From the NCBI RefSeq assembly GCF_030532965.1, contig NZ_JAUNKC010000002.1, forward strand, positions 18,913-82,912: 64,000 nt of DNA, read 5' to 3'. This document shows, in pieces, positions 38,408-48,504 of this stretch; position 1 is the stretch's first letter; the number at the start of each line of letters is the position of its first letter. The position numbers were made by a program, and so were the translations under genes. The DNA is from Corynebacterium sp. Its GTDB lineage: Bacteria; Actinomycetota; Actinomycetes; Mycobacteriales; Mycobacteriaceae. Below the pieces are notes generated by a model. It saw only the letters and a list, made by a program, of their open reading frames with translations, did no database searches and was not told where the DNA came from.

Positions 38408-38427
38408 CGAAAAACCGTTGCGGTTTT
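38408..38427 (-). terminator. First terminator after porA
   Basis: AAAACCG (38411-38417) and CGGTTTT (38421-38427) pair around three bases, and the minus-strand product ends in CGGTTTTTCG. It lies 5 bp past the porA stop. Confidence 0.75.
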
Positions 38428-38431
38428 GGAA

Positions 38432-38569
38432 TTACTTGACCAGCTCAGCAAGGTCAGCGGTGTGGCCAGCGAGCTTAGCGAGGCCCTGCAGGAACTTGAA
38501 GATGCCGCCGAAGATGCCGTCGTTGGAAAGTGCAACCCACTTGCCCATTACTTCGAGGAAGTTTGCCAT
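38432..38569 (-). CDS. porA: PorA, mycomembrane channel subunit
   Basis: This 45-residue protein is MANFLEVMGKWVALS, then NDGIFGGIFKFLQGLAKLA, then GHTADLAELVK. It has no signal peptide and forms one amphipathic helix. C. glutamicum PorA is also 45 residues and is O-mycoloylated on Ser15; here residue 15 is serine too. PorA and PorH together form the main channel of the outer mycolate membrane. AGGAG lies 7 nt before the ATG. It is downstream of porH with a hairpin between them and two terminators after it. Confidence 0.93.
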   Translation of the reverse strand: MANFLEVMGKWVALSNDGIFGGIFKFLQGLAKLAGHTADLAELVK

Positions 38570-38633
38570 TTTAGACTCCTGTATATAAAGAGGTAAAGAA
38601 TTTCTTGTGGACAGGGCAGGAATTCGCCCTCAT

Positions 38634-38654
38634 GATACGGGAGTAACCCGTATC
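38634..38654 (-). promoter_or_regulatory. Hairpin between porH and porA
   Basis: GATACGGG (38634-38641) and CCCGTATC (38647-38654) are perfect complements around five bases, 7 bp past the porH stop. There is no T-run, so it may protect the porH 3' end or mark a processing site that sets the PorH:PorA ratio, rather than end transcription. Confidence 0.6.
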
Positions 38655-38661
38655 AGTTTTA

Positions 38662-38907
38662 TTACTTAGAAGAAGAGCTGGAGGAGCCAGCGCTCTGTGG
38701 ATTCTCCAAACCTGGGGTTGGCTTACCGTCGAAAGCGTTAGGGTTGGTGCCATCCATTTTCGTGGTGTCCTGCCAGAAGGCGCTACCGTTAGCGAAGAAT
38801 TCGCCGGAGTCACGGATGAACTTAGGGAGGAACTCGAAGATCCCAGTGAAAGCTTCGACGAACTTCTTGAAGTTCTTCAGGGAATCAATGATCAGGGAAA
38901 GATCCAT
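38662..38907 (-). CDS. porH: PorH, mycomembrane channel subunit
   Basis: This 81-residue protein begins MDLSLIIDSLKNFKKFVEAF; C. glutamicum PorH (57 residues) also begins MDLSLL. An amphipathic helix of about 40 residues is followed by a polar tail of about 30 residues ending GSSSSSSK, which the C. glutamicum protein lacks in this form. The serine run may be the site of mycoloylation, which in C. glutamicum PorH is near the C terminus. AAGGAG lies 8 nt before the ATG. It is upstream of porA and shares a promoter candidate at 38991-39019. Confidence 0.88.
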   Translation of the reverse strand: MDLSLIIDSLKNFKKFVEAFTGIFEFLPKFIRDSGEFFANGSAFWQDTTKMDGTNPNAFDGKPTPGLENPQSAGSSSSSSK

Positions 38908-38990
38908 GAAAATGTCTCCTTAGAGAGGGGTCAGCGTTGCTGACTTTTGGTTTTCCAGTTTGCCGACACCCCTTAGGGCGTCATGCAACT

Positions 38991-39019
38991 TATTGTGCCA
39001 CACCAATGCCATAGGTCAA
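38991..39019 (-). promoter_or_regulatory. Candidate porH-porA promoter
   Basis: On the minus strand TTGACC (39019-39014) and ACAATA (38996-38991) are 17 bp apart, which would give a leader of about 75-80 nt before porH. The -10 box is weak, so this is provisional. Confidence 0.4.
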
Positions 39020-39366
39020 GCGGAAACGCCGACTAAATATTCCCTACCCGATGCAGTATTTTCAATAATTTTCAATTTGGATAAAAGCCATTTAAGCTGC
39101 AAATTCAAGACACATCGATTGACTTGGTCATTTTTAGATAACGAAAAGATGTAACAACGTTATTTATGGTCACGATTAATACGCGACCAGGGAAAAAGAA
39201 TCTGAAAAAATTTTAAAATCCCCCTATTACGGGGGTGCTTTTAATTCGAAGCACGTGCCGCAAAATCGTTACATCTTGCAGTTTTACCCTGGTTAACTGC
39301 AATATTTCGCATACATTTTGGAGGCTTGGAAATATTCCCAATTTGCCATTGCACTTTCCTCCACTT
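39020..39366. other. AT-rich upstream region of porH with one hairpin
   Basis: No gene is visible here. The stretch is unusually rich in A and T, as is common upstream of strongly expressed or silenced genes. CCCCC (39223-39227) and GGGGG (39233-39237) form a small hairpin with T-rich sequence on either side, which could end transcription in either direction. Confidence 0.5.
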
Positions 39367-39536
39367 GTGTGCTGCGATCCTGCCCCGTGCCGCGTCGATA
39401 AGCGGCCCCAAATCCTGACAACGCAGCACACACCCACGCCCCTATAACATCCACCCCGCACCCACGCACTTGCGTGCTGCGATCCCGCGCCGTGCTGCGT
39501 CGGCAAGCCGCCCTAAAACCCGGAAACGCAGCACAC
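39367..39536. repeat. Two tandem 65-bp palindromic elements
   Basis: Copies lie at 39367-39431 and 39472-39536, with starts 105 bp apart. Their interiors contain variants of motif B (CGTCGATAAGC and CGTCGGCAAGC). In the first, GCCGC and GCGGC flank GTCGATAA as a clean inner stem-loop. The left arm of the second reads GCGTGCTGCG. They sit downstream of the groEL2 terminator. Confidence 0.9.
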
Positions 39537-39579
39537 ACCCCCACACACCAACAGCACACAGCACAGCCGTAGAACTAGA

Positions 39580-39614
39580 AAATCCCGAACCCCAGGGCAG
39601 GGGGTTCGGGATTT
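39580..39614 (-). terminator. Terminator of groEL2
   Basis: AAATCCCGAACCCC (39580-39593) pairs with GGGGTTCGGGATTT (39601-39614), and the minus strand continues TTTTC. It is a strong, long stem just past the groEL2 stop. Confidence 0.9.
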
Positions 39615-39632
39615 GGTTGGAGGGAGCGCGGG

Positions 39633-41350
<1,718 letters not shown>

Positions 41351-41464
41351 GTCCGTTTTTAGCAGCCCCGCCACCCCAGTGCAAGGTAGTACGCTACGGG
41401 CGAACGCCGCCATATCCGCGCCACACCGACCCGCTACGAGCAGCACCGTACTAAGCTGAATTTC

Positions 41465-42829
41465 ATGACAATTGACTCCACAATCGCCGCAGTTCGACCC
41501 ATCATTGAGGCACAACGCGACCAGATTTTCGCCGATTTGCAGGCCATCACCTCCTTCAATTCCGTCCACTCCGTTCCCGAGCTTGCCGCCGACCATTCCG
41601 GCGCAGCGCAGTGGGTTAAGTCCGCCTTCGAAAACGTCGGGCTTAGCGTCACCGCCTACCAGGAAGAATCCGGCTCCCCGGTTTTCATTGGCACCAAACC
41701 AGCGGGCGGCGACGCCCCCACCATCCTGCTGTATTGCCATTACGACGTGGTGCCAGCGGGCGATACGGCCAACTGGCTATCCGATCCCTTCACGCTCACC
41801 GAGCGCGACGGCCGCTGGTATGCGCGCGGTGCCGCCGACTGCAAGGGCAACCTCGTGATGCACCTTGCCGCATTACGCGCGGTCACGGAGCTCGGCGGCA
41901 CGGATCTAGGAATCAAGGTCCTGATCGAAGGTTCCGAGGAGCAAGGCGGAGCCGAACTTTCGGCGTTGATCCAGCAATCGCCCGAGCTTTTCGACGCCGA
42001 CGTGATCCTCATCGCCGATTCCGGCAACGTCGCCGTAGGCGAGCCCACCTTAACCACCACACTGCGCGGCGGCGCGCAGATCGATATCCAGGTGGATACC
42101 CTGGAAACCCCGGTTCACTCCGGCTCTTTCGGCGGCGCCGCACCCGACGCCACCGCAGCATTGATCCGCCTGATCGATTCCTTCCGCGACGAGACCGGCC
42201 GCACCATCATCGACGGCGTCGATTGCACCGGGCGCTGGGAAGGCGCAAGCTACGATCCTGAAACGTTCCGGTCGGATGCCGGAATCTTAGACGGCGTTTC
42301 CATCATGGGCGACGCCACCGATAACCCGGCGGACATGGTGTGGGCCCGACCCGCAATTTCGGTCACCGGATTCAGCTCCACCCCGGTGGCAGAAGCGGTC
42401 AATGCGGTTCCGGCTACCGCGAGCGCCCGGCTTAACCTGCGAGTCCCTCCCGGAATGGAGGCAGCCGACGTGGCGGAGAAAGTCATTGCACACGCGCTGG
42501 CCCATGCACCGTGGAATGTGAAGGTTTCCGCCAAAGCCCACGATATTAATGACCCCTTCTCGGGCGCCATCGAGGGTCCAGCCGTCGGAGTTTTCGCCGA
42601 GTGCTTGAAGGGAGCATACGGCAATAAGGAGCTAACAATCGTTGGTTCTGGCGGCTCAATCCCGCTGTGTTCGGAGCTCATGGAGGTTGCCCCTCAGGCA
42701 GAACTCACCCTATTCGGCGTGGAGGACCCCAAGGCGACGATCCACTCCCCTAACGAGTCCGTCGATCCGCGCGAGATCCGGGATATTGCCATCACTGAGG
42801 CAGCGTTCCTGCTCAATTACGGCAAATAA
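41465..42829 (+). CDS. M20-family dipeptidase/metallopeptidase
   Basis: This 454-residue zinc peptidase has the M20 pattern: LLYCHYDVVPAGD with the first metal histidine, RWYARGAADCKGNLVMHLAA with the bridging aspartate, and IEGSEEQGGAEL with the catalytic glutamates. The lid or dimerisation domain fills residues 210-330. The C-terminal GSGGSIPLCSEL precedes the last metal site region (ATIHSPNESV). The cytosolic location and dipeptidase activity are inferred from family. It diverges from groEL2 and lies just beyond CIRCE. Confidence 0.9.
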   Translation: MTIDSTIAAVRPIIEAQRDQIFADLQAITSFNSVHSVPELAADHSGAAQWVKSAFENVGLSVTAYQEESGSPVFIGTKPAGGDAPTILLYCHYDVVPAGDTANWLSDPFTLTERDGRWYARGAADCKGNLVMHLAALRAVTELGGTDLGIKVLIEGSEEQGGAELSALIQQSPELFDADVILIADSGNVAVGEPTLTTTLRGGAQIDIQVDTLETPVHSGSFGGAAPDATAALIRLIDSFRDETGRTIIDGVDCTGRWEGASYDPETFRSDAGILDGVSIMGDATDNPADMVWARPAISVTGFSSTPVAEAVNAVPATASARLNLRVPPGMEAADVAEKVIAHALAHAPWNVKVSAKAHDINDPFSGAIEGPAVGVFAECLKGAYGNKELTIVGSGGSIPLCSELMEVAPQAELTLFGVEDPKATIHSPNESVDPREIRDIAITEAAFLLNYGK

Positions 42830-43226
42830 CCCCCACCCCCCGAGCCACCCCCAGGTACCCCCGTCGCATAGCTGCAAGAAGCGCAAACCGATGCAGTTTT
42901 CACATAAATCCGCTTCGCAAGCACCGCTTCACAACCGTAACACACCCCCGAAAGTGGGGAACCGCGCCAACGCATGGAACGTCGATAAGCAGCAAGAATG
43001 CGCGCGGGGGTAGTTATTTTCACCCCCGATCCAGTGCTTTCACAGCGCGGCTTTTGCGCCCAGCTGTGATCGCCATTACCATTCACCAGTGTGACCTAGA
43101 CCATCCTAACCCATTGGATGCATGAGTCACTGTGGAAAATTGTCGGTCCACCTCACACCGAAACCGTTTCCCAACCCCACCACCGGTGGGATGCAAGAAC
43201 AGAAGAAAGATGACACAAGGACCGCC
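42830..43226. other. Gap without a recognised gene
   Basis: I find no credible coding frame here in either direction. It contains a variant of motif B, CGTCGATAAGC, near 42975, and it must contain the promoter of the gene at 43227. No clean terminator for the peptidase gene was found. Confidence 0.5.
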
Positions 43227-43763
43227 ATGATCACCGCAACTGCTACCAAAAAGCGCTCAACCTTTACTGAGTATCACCGCAGCCCAACCATTCGGCCAGC
43301 CACAACCCGGGTTTTCGCCGATGATCCGTTTCTGGCTCGGTTCGGCCACAAACTTCCGGCAGGACTACGGCAAGAAGCACGCGGAATGCAGTGGCGTACA
43401 TTCACCGCAACGTATGCGCCCACCGCCGATCTGCGGTTACAGTTCACATCCATTACCCGGTTGCCGGGCAGCCACCAGCGCTATGCCGCAACCCTGACCC
43501 ACACCACCACCTCGGGCCGCACGGTAACGGAAACCGAGATCATCGCCTCCGGCCCCATGTCCGCAGCAACGCACCTGCTTGCCGACGCCGGACGCCGAGT
43601 CGAGGTCCTTTCCTTCCACCAATTCGACATCTTCGAATCCACCGTCACCTTCATCTACGCGGGCGACAACAACCGCAAGCACTGGGCGATGGGATTTGGT
43701 GGATCCCGGGAGCAATCGGCTGCCGCAGCTCTAAGCAACGCAGCGTACCTGCTACACGGCTAG
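43227..43763 (+). CDS. Protein resembling the LeuA regulatory domain
   Basis: This 178-residue protein has a C-terminal half that follows the pattern of the regulatory (dimerisation) domain of 2-isopropylmalate synthase: ASGPMSAATHLLADAGRRVE, then VTFIYAGDNNRKHWAMGFGG, then SREQSAAAALSNAAYLL. The catalytic TIM barrel is absent. It may sense a branched-chain amino acid or simply retain the fold. AAGGA lies about 6 nt before the ATG at 43227; two earlier in-frame starts have no such site. A terminator follows. The family call is inference from a pattern. Confidence 0.65.
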   Translation: MITATATKKRSTFTEYHRSPTIRPATTRVFADDPFLARFGHKLPAGLRQEARGMQWRTFTATYAPTADLRLQFTSITRLPGSHQRYAATLTHTTTSGRTVTETEIIASGPMSAATHLLADAGRRVEVLSFHQFDIFESTVTFIYAGDNNRKHWAMGFGGSREQSAAAALSNAAYLLHG

Positions 43764-43785
43764 GGCACGAGCCCCGGATACCACT

Positions 43786-43820
43786 CTCACCTTCGGGTTC
43801 TCCGTGGGTGAGATTTTTTC
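43786..43820 (+). terminator. Terminator after the LeuA-like gene
   Basis: TCTCACC (43786-43792) pairs with GGTGAGA (43808-43814), followed by six T. Confidence 0.85.
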
Positions 43821-43837
43821 ATGCCCACCTACAGCGG

Positions 43838-44241
43838 TGTGCTGCGTTTGCGGAATTTTGGTGGTGGCATGGGGCCTGAAAACCATAGGATCGCAGCACA
43901 CAGGTTGAGGGGGCCAACCGGATTGAAAGGCCTGTAATTCCTGCCGCCGCGCCACTGACGCGGTGTGCTGCGAAACCTGCCGTGGGGGCGTCGAAAAGCA
44001 CCCCGGAAACCAGGAAACGCAGCACACACCACACAGCCACGTTCACCCTGCTCGCCCACCCTCAAACCCGTGTGCTGCGAAACCTGGCCACACCCCTAAC
44101 CAACAAACCCGCATTCCACACAAACGCAGCACACGCCGAAACCACAACTAACCCGGTACAACCCCAACCCAAATCGGTGTGCTGCGAAACCTGCCGTGGG
44201 GGCGTCGAAAAGCACCCCGGAAACCAGGAAACGCAGCACAC
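43838..44241. repeat. Array of four 65-bp palindromic elements
   Basis: Copies lie at 43838-43901, 43963-44027, 44070-44134 and 44177-44241. The second and fourth are identical over all 65 bp and carry motif B; the first and third have other interiors. Starts of the last three are exactly 107 bp apart. The arms are perfect in every copy. Confidence 0.92.
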
Positions 44242-44345
44242 AGGGATCCACGCCAACCGGCGCAACTGATAAATAGCTAATTTTTCATTCACCACACCTA
44301 GCGGCATCCCAACTCTAGAGAATGTGCTCAGTAGTCTTTTAAGGT

Positions 44346-45461
44346 ATGCGTCGACTACAGCTTGCCACCAGCATCCCGCTCGCCCTGTGCGCGCTGTGGG
44401 TCATCATCTCGGAATTTCGACTACCGCCAGAAAGCCAGATTTTTCGGGTACCGCCAGTTGACCTACTTGTTTATAAACTCGCGGCGATTTCCCTTAATAG
44501 CGAGGGAAACCTCTACGATGGCGATTTCGTTCCGGGGCTGCCCTTCACCTACCCGCCGTTCGCGGGCGTGGTGTTCCGTCCGCTGCCGCTGTTTGCTGAT
44601 CTGCCGCTGACCATTGCGTGGCAGCTCCTCAATTTCGCCGCAATGTTCCTCGTGGTCTGGTTGATTTACCGGGCGAGCCTTCCGGCGTTTTTGCTTTCCA
44701 TCGCGGCGATCGGCTTAGACGCCGTCCATGGCGGATTCTATTTCGGCCAGATCAATCTGCTGCTCATGCTGCTGGTTGCGCTGGATTTCCTGCCCAAGAA
44801 TCGACGCTTCGCCGGTATTGGGGTGGGGCTGGCTGCGGGGCTGAAACTAACGCCGGCGTTTTTCGTCCTCATTTTCATCATCGAACGGCGGTGGCGCGCG
44901 GCGGCGGTGAGTGCAGTGACGTTCATCGCAACGGTGGTTATCGGTTGGCTGTCCGTGCCGGACGCCACCCGGTTCTGGACGTCCGCGATCACCGATTCCT
45001 CCCGGGTGGGGGTGCACGACAATCCCGGCGCGCAATCGCTGCGCTCGGTGATGGAACGGGTGCTCGGCATGGAACAGTGGTGGCTTGTCGCGGTGGCAGT
45101 CACGCTGGTGTTGGTGGTGCTTGGGATCGCGATGGCGGTGCGCAGTAACGATATGGCCTGGGCGATGGTGATCGCTGGTATCGGGGCGTGCTTGGTGTCG
45201 CCGTTTACGTGGTTCCATCACTGGGTGTGGATGGTGCCGTTGGCGGCGGTGCTGACGCGCGGTTTCCATAGGCGTCCGTTCGCCCAGGTGGCCTGCGTTA
45301 TCGGCACGGTGGTGTTGCTGTTGCCGCATCTTTCGGCGGCGGTGAGCCCGTACACGGTGAGTTCCCTGTCTGCGGAGGACGTGTGGTTCATCGCCGTGGG
45401 GTATGTCGCAATCGTGGGTTACATCATTGTCGCGGGAATTAGGCGGCTGCGCGCGAGCTAG
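44346..45461 (+). CDS. GT87-type membrane mannosyltransferase-like protein
   Basis: This 371-residue polytopic protein has about 9-10 membrane segments. YKLAAISLNSEGNLYDGDFV near the start and GGFYFGQINLLLMLLVALDF near residue 130 match the DUF2029/GT87 family of polyprenyl-phosphate-mannose or arabinose-dependent transferases that build lipomannan and arabinogalactan in mycolata. FTWFHHWVWMVPL near residue 285 is also family-typical. The sugar and acceptor cannot be told. The gene is flanked on both sides by 65-bp elements. Confidence 0.85.
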   Translation: MRRLQLATSIPLALCALWVIISEFRLPPESQIFRVPPVDLLVYKLAAISLNSEGNLYDGDFVPGLPFTYPPFAGVVFRPLPLFADLPLTIAWQLLNFAAMFLVVWLIYRASLPAFLLSIAAIGLDAVHGGFYFGQINLLLMLLVALDFLPKNRRFAGIGVGLAAGLKLTPAFFVLIFIIERRWRAAAVSAVTFIATVVIGWLSVPDATRFWTSAITDSSRVGVHDNPGAQSLRSVMERVLGMEQWWLVAVAVTLVLVVLGIAMAVRSNDMAWAMVIAGIGACLVSPFTWFHHWVWMVPLAAVLTRGFHRRPFAQVACVIGTVVLLLPHLSAAVSPYTVSSLSAEDVWFIAVGYVAIVGYIIVAGIRRLRAS

Positions 45462-45463
45462 CT

Positions 45464-45528
45464 GTGTGCTGCGTTTGCTGGTTTTCGGGGTGCTTTTCGA
45501 CGCCCCCAGAGGTGGTTTCGCAGCACAC
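45464..45528. repeat. 65-bp palindromic element with nested hairpin
   Basis: GTGTGCTGCG (45464-45473) and CGCAGCACAC (45519-45528). Inside, GGGGTG and CGCCCC close a smaller stem whose loop is the middle of motif B. It starts 3 bp after the glycosyltransferase stop, in a convergent gap. Confidence 0.9.
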
Positions 45529-45572
45529 AGGTTATGGTGAGGCGGGGTTGTGGGGCGTCGGCAAGCACAAGG

Positions 45573-45944
45573 TTAGAGCAGCCGCAGGAGTGCTTGTTCG
45601 TCGGGAATCTCGGTGACCGCTACGTCCGTTGGGATCAGTGACTTTTCCCGGAACAGCAGGCGCGGCAGCTTTAATAGGCGGTGCGGGTAGCCGATCGCTA
45701 GGATCGCGGCGATGCGGGTGGGGTGTTTTTCCTTCATGGCTTGGGCGACAAATGCGCCGGTCCCGCGGGTGATAAACACAACGTCGCTGCGCAGTTCGTG
45801 TTTGTCAAGGAATTTCTCACAGTCGGTGATCTGCTGTGCCAGGTTTCCGCCAACCGGGCAGATTTTCGCTCCGGGCAGATGCTGGATGAGCTCGGTAAAC
45901 ACGTCCGGCAGTTCGCTTGTCGACGGCACCAGCACGTAGGTCAT
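45573..45944 (-). CDS. Hypothetical protein, shortened alpha/beta-hydrolase-like
   Basis: This 123-residue protein has [20 protein letters not shown] at the start and [20 protein letters not shown] in the middle. The latter resembles the nucleophile elbow of alpha/beta hydrolases (GxSxG) but has Thr-Gly in place of the serine. The chain is too short for a full hydrolase domain. It may be a degenerate or binding-only relative. Its ATG overlaps the stop of the GCS2-type ligase gene, so the two are translationally coupled. I cannot assign a function. Confidence 0.6.
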   Translation of the reverse strand: MTYVLVPSTSELPDVFTELIQHLPGAKICPVGGNLAQQITDCEKFLDKHELRSDVVFITRGTGAFVAQAMKEKHPTRIAAILAIGYPHRLLKLPRLLFREKSLIPTDVAVTEIPDEQALLRLL

Positions 45945-47056
45945 TGGTGCATCTCCGCGATGACGGCGTCGACGGCTGGGTACCAGGAACCGTGCTTATT
46001 AAAGAGTTCCCGCTGCCGCTTGTAGCTCGCCCCGGTTTCGATGATCTCCAACACGTAATTGAGTTCCGTTAGGCATTCCAGCTCTTCCGCGATGGGGCGT
46101 AGGGTTTCCACCAGGTCTTTTAGGTCGTCGGTGACCAGGCGTTCATCGGTGTCGCGGGAGGTGATGACGATGGCATCAAGCCCGTACCGCGCGGCCCGCC
46201 ATTTGTTCTCGGCGACGTGCCAGTCTTGCAGGCTCGGCAGTTCCTCGCCGTTGTCGATCATGCGGTCGTAATACACCACCAGGCAGTGGGTCAGCGCCAC
46301 CACGGCGGCTAGTTCTTTCAGGTTGGAGGTGGAGTCGCAAATGCGCACCTCAACGGTGCCCCATTTGCCGGCGGGGCGGATATCAAAGTGCATCGAACCG
46401 GTGTGGTTAATCACCCCGGAGATGTCTTGGTCTTTCATGTAGCGTTCCCACTGCTCCCAGTTTTGAAACTGGTACGGCAAGCCAGCGGTGGGCAATTGCT
46501 GGTAGAGCATGGTGCGGTTGGAGGCGTAGCCGGTATCAATGCCGTCCCAGCCGGGCGAGGAAGCCGTCAGCGCCAACAGGTGCGGGTATTTGGTGAGCAA
46601 TGCATTAATGATGGGCCACACTCGCTCTTTGTGGGAGATTCCAACATGGGTGTGGATTCCCCAAATGAGCATCTGGTTGCCCCAGTATTGAGTGCGAGCG
46701 ATGATTTCCGCGTAGCTGCCCTTGCTGCTGGTGGGTTGGGTTCTAAAGTCGCTGAAGGGGTGGGAGCCGGCCCCCCAGAGTTTCAGGCCGAAAGTGTCGG
46801 CAGCTTCTTTGACCGCGGTGACTGCCTTGTCCAATTCCGCGATGGCCTCGGGCACCGTGTGGCACACCGGGGTGACTAATTCGACGGTGTTGGCGAGGAA
46901 TTCTCGCTCCAATTGGATGTCCGGGTGGCTTGCCGCCACCAGGGCCACCACGTCACCGGCGCGGGGAACCAGGTCGCGGGTAACCGGGTCGATGAGGGCT
47001 AATTCCCATTCCACACCAATGGTGGGCTTGTCAGAGGCGGAAAACTGTTGCTTCAC
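45941..47056 (-). CDS. GCS2-type carboxylate-amine ligase (YbdK family)
   Basis: This 371-residue member of the glutamate-cysteine ligase 2 family has [20 protein letters not shown] with the metal-binding acidic residues, [30 protein letters not shown] and WGIHTHVGI with the family histidines. It is likely to join an amino acid to a glutamate carboxyl, although the true substrates of this family are often unknown. The GTG at 47056 has AAAGGTG six bases upstream, which favours it over the GTG at 47062. A LytR_C-type gene precedes it in the same direction. Confidence 0.88.
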   Translation of the reverse strand: MKQQFSASDKPTIGVEWELALIDPVTRDLVPRAGDVVALVAASHPDIQLEREFLANTVELVTPVCHTVPEAIAELDKAVTAVKEAADTFGLKLWGAGSHPFSDFRTQPTSSKGSYAEIIARTQYWGNQMLIWGIHTHVGISHKERVWPIINALLTKYPHLLALTASSPGWDGIDTGYASNRTMLYQQLPTAGLPYQFQNWEQWERYMKDQDISGVINHTGSMHFDIRPAGKWGTVEVRICDSTSNLKELAAVVALTHCLVVYYDRMIDNGEELPSLQDWHVAENKWRAARYGLDAIVITSRDTDERLVTDDLKDLVETLRPIAEELECLTELNYVLEIIETGASYKRQRELFNKHGSWYPAVDAVIAEMHQ

Positions 47057-47067
47057 GAACACACCTT

Positions 47068-47670
47068 TTAAAAATCAGTTGCCAATACCACAACGAGCGA
47101 GCTGGGCCCTTGGGTTTCGGCAGGCAGGTTTGCTGGCCGAGGTACGGCGACGCCGCCAATTTCAGCTGCTAATTCCCGTGCTTGGGCTTCATTATCAGAG
47201 AAATACACGGTGTTTTGCGGCACTACCGTATCGGAGTAATTACCAACGTGGCCGATGGTGTAGCCAGCGTTATCCAGCCGGTCGCCCGCACGGGCGGCTA
47301 GCCCTTGGACGGTCGAGTTATTCAGAACGTGGACGGTAATCGGCTGGTTGCCCGCAGGTTGTTGCGGCTGCTGTGGCTGTTGCTGCGGCGTATCTTGTGG
47401 AGCCGCCGACGGGGTGTCCTGTGGCGTTTCCTGCGGCATCGGCTGCTCCGGCTGCGTCTTTGGCTGCTGTTTTTGGGCAGCGGGGGCTGTGCTTTTCGAC
47501 GTCGCCGCGGCAGGCGCTGCTTGCTGCTCGGAATCGCCACCAAGGCCGCTGACCGCGGTGTAGATTCCCCATCCGGCTAACAACACTGCCACCGCGATTA
47601 AAATCATGGCGACGCCACGCAGCGGCAATGGTTGTTGTGCAGGTTTTTTGTTGTCAGTCACGATAGTCAT
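47068..47670 (-). CDS. LytR_C-domain membrane protein
   Basis: This 200-residue protein has one N-terminal membrane segment ([20 protein letters not shown]), a long Pro/Gln/Ala/Thr linker (about residues 45-110), and a C-terminal LytR_C domain with [20 protein letters not shown] and [19 protein letters not shown]. The domain lies outside the membrane. LytR_C partners in corynebacteria are connected with cell-wall polymer attachment; a role here is inference. Its start overlaps the DUF3263 gene stop (ATGA). Confidence 0.88.
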   Translation of the reverse strand: MTIVTDNKKPAQQPLPLRGVAMILIAVAVLLAGWGIYTAVSGLGGDSEQQAAPAAATSKSTAPAAQKQQPKTQPEQPMPQETPQDTPSAAPQDTPQQQPQQPQQPAGNQPITVHVLNNSTVQGLAARAGDRLDNAGYTIGHVGNYSDTVVPQNTVYFSDNEAQARELAAEIGGVAVPRPANLPAETQGPSSLVVVLATDF

Positions 47671-47900
47671 CCTATCTGGGTCTGGTTACGTTCGGTGGCC
47701 CGTTGGTCTCGGATTCGCCGCAACCGAGCAGTCAACTGGGGGTATTTCGCCATCATCTCGGGCATATCAATGACGATATTCAACCGCTGATAATACCGTA
47801 CAGGGCTTATTCCCAGTTGTGTACGGATCGCTTCTTCCTTAGCGCCGATGCTTTTGGGGGCGGTTTCTTCGAAGCTGAGAATGTCGCTGGGCTCTAGCAT
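47667..47900 (-). CDS. DUF3263 small protein
   Basis: This 77-residue protein has [20 protein letters not shown] and [20 protein letters not shown], typical of the actinobacterial DUF3263 family, which looks like a small helix-turn-helix protein. The start is the ATG at 47900 (MLEPSDIL); the frame is open further back but would overlap the divergent def gene. It is coupled to the LytR_C gene by a 4-bp overlap. No function is known. Confidence 0.8.
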   Translation of the reverse strand: MLEPSDILSFEETAPKSIGAKEEAIRTQLGISPVRYYQRLNIVIDMPEMMAKYPQLTARLRRIRDQRATERNQTQIG

Positions 47901-47916
47901 GTTTACACTGTATGAC

Positions 47917-48501
47917 ATGACTGTACGACCCATCGTTATCTACGGCACCCCTGTGTTGCATAATCCGACCAAACCGGTGACCGAGCCCATAGCCGAGCTG
48001 GCCGAATTGATCGCCGACATGTACGAGACCATGGCCGCGGCGCACGGGGTTGGCCTTGCCGCCAATCAGATTGGGGTGGATAAACGCATCTTTGTCTACG
48101 ACTGCCCGGACGATGAAGGAAACTTCCATAAGGGATGCTTTATCAATCCGGTTTTGGAAACCTCAGAAATTCCCCTCGGCATGCCCGCCACCGACGGCTC
48201 CGATGAAGAAGGCTGCCTGTCGCTGCCCGGATTGGGCTTCCCCACCGGCCGGGCCGACTGGGCGAAAGTCACTGGCTTTAATGAGCACGGCGAAGAAGTC
48301 ACCGTGGAGGCAACCGGCTTTTTGGCCCGCTGTTTCCAACACGAGGTGGGCCACCTGGATGGTTTCGTCTACGCCGATGTCTTGCAGGGCCGGTGGAAGC
48401 GGGCGGCGAAAAAAGCTATCAAACGGGAAGGGTGGACCGAAGCTGGGTTGACCTGGCTGCCCGGAGTCGATCCGGACCCCTTCGGCCACGACGACGAATA
48501 A
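47917..48501 (+). CDS. def: Peptide deformylase
   Basis: This 194-residue metalloenzyme removes the formyl group from nascent proteins. Its three motifs are [19 protein letters not shown] with the metal cysteine, and [14 protein letters not shown] with the HExxH. The start is the ATG at 47917 ([15 protein letters not shown]). It diverges from the DUF3263 gene with only 16 bp between, so promoters must overlap the coding regions. The next gene follows 3 bp after its stop. Confidence 0.96.
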   Translation: MTVRPIVIYGTPVLHNPTKPVTEPIAELAELIADMYETMAAAHGVGLAANQIGVDKRIFVYDCPDDEGNFHKGCFINPVLETSEIPLGMPATDGSDEEGCLSLPGLGFPTGRADWAKVTGFNEHGEEVTVEATGFLARCFQHEVGHLDGFVYADVLQGRWKRAAKKAIKREGWTEAGLTWLPGVDPDPFGHDDE

Positions 48502-48504
48502 ACC

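Noticed and set aside
37447-38439. A 330-codon open frame on the plus strand
   Set aside because: It is antisense to ppk2 and the porA terminators and lacks any recognisable domain.
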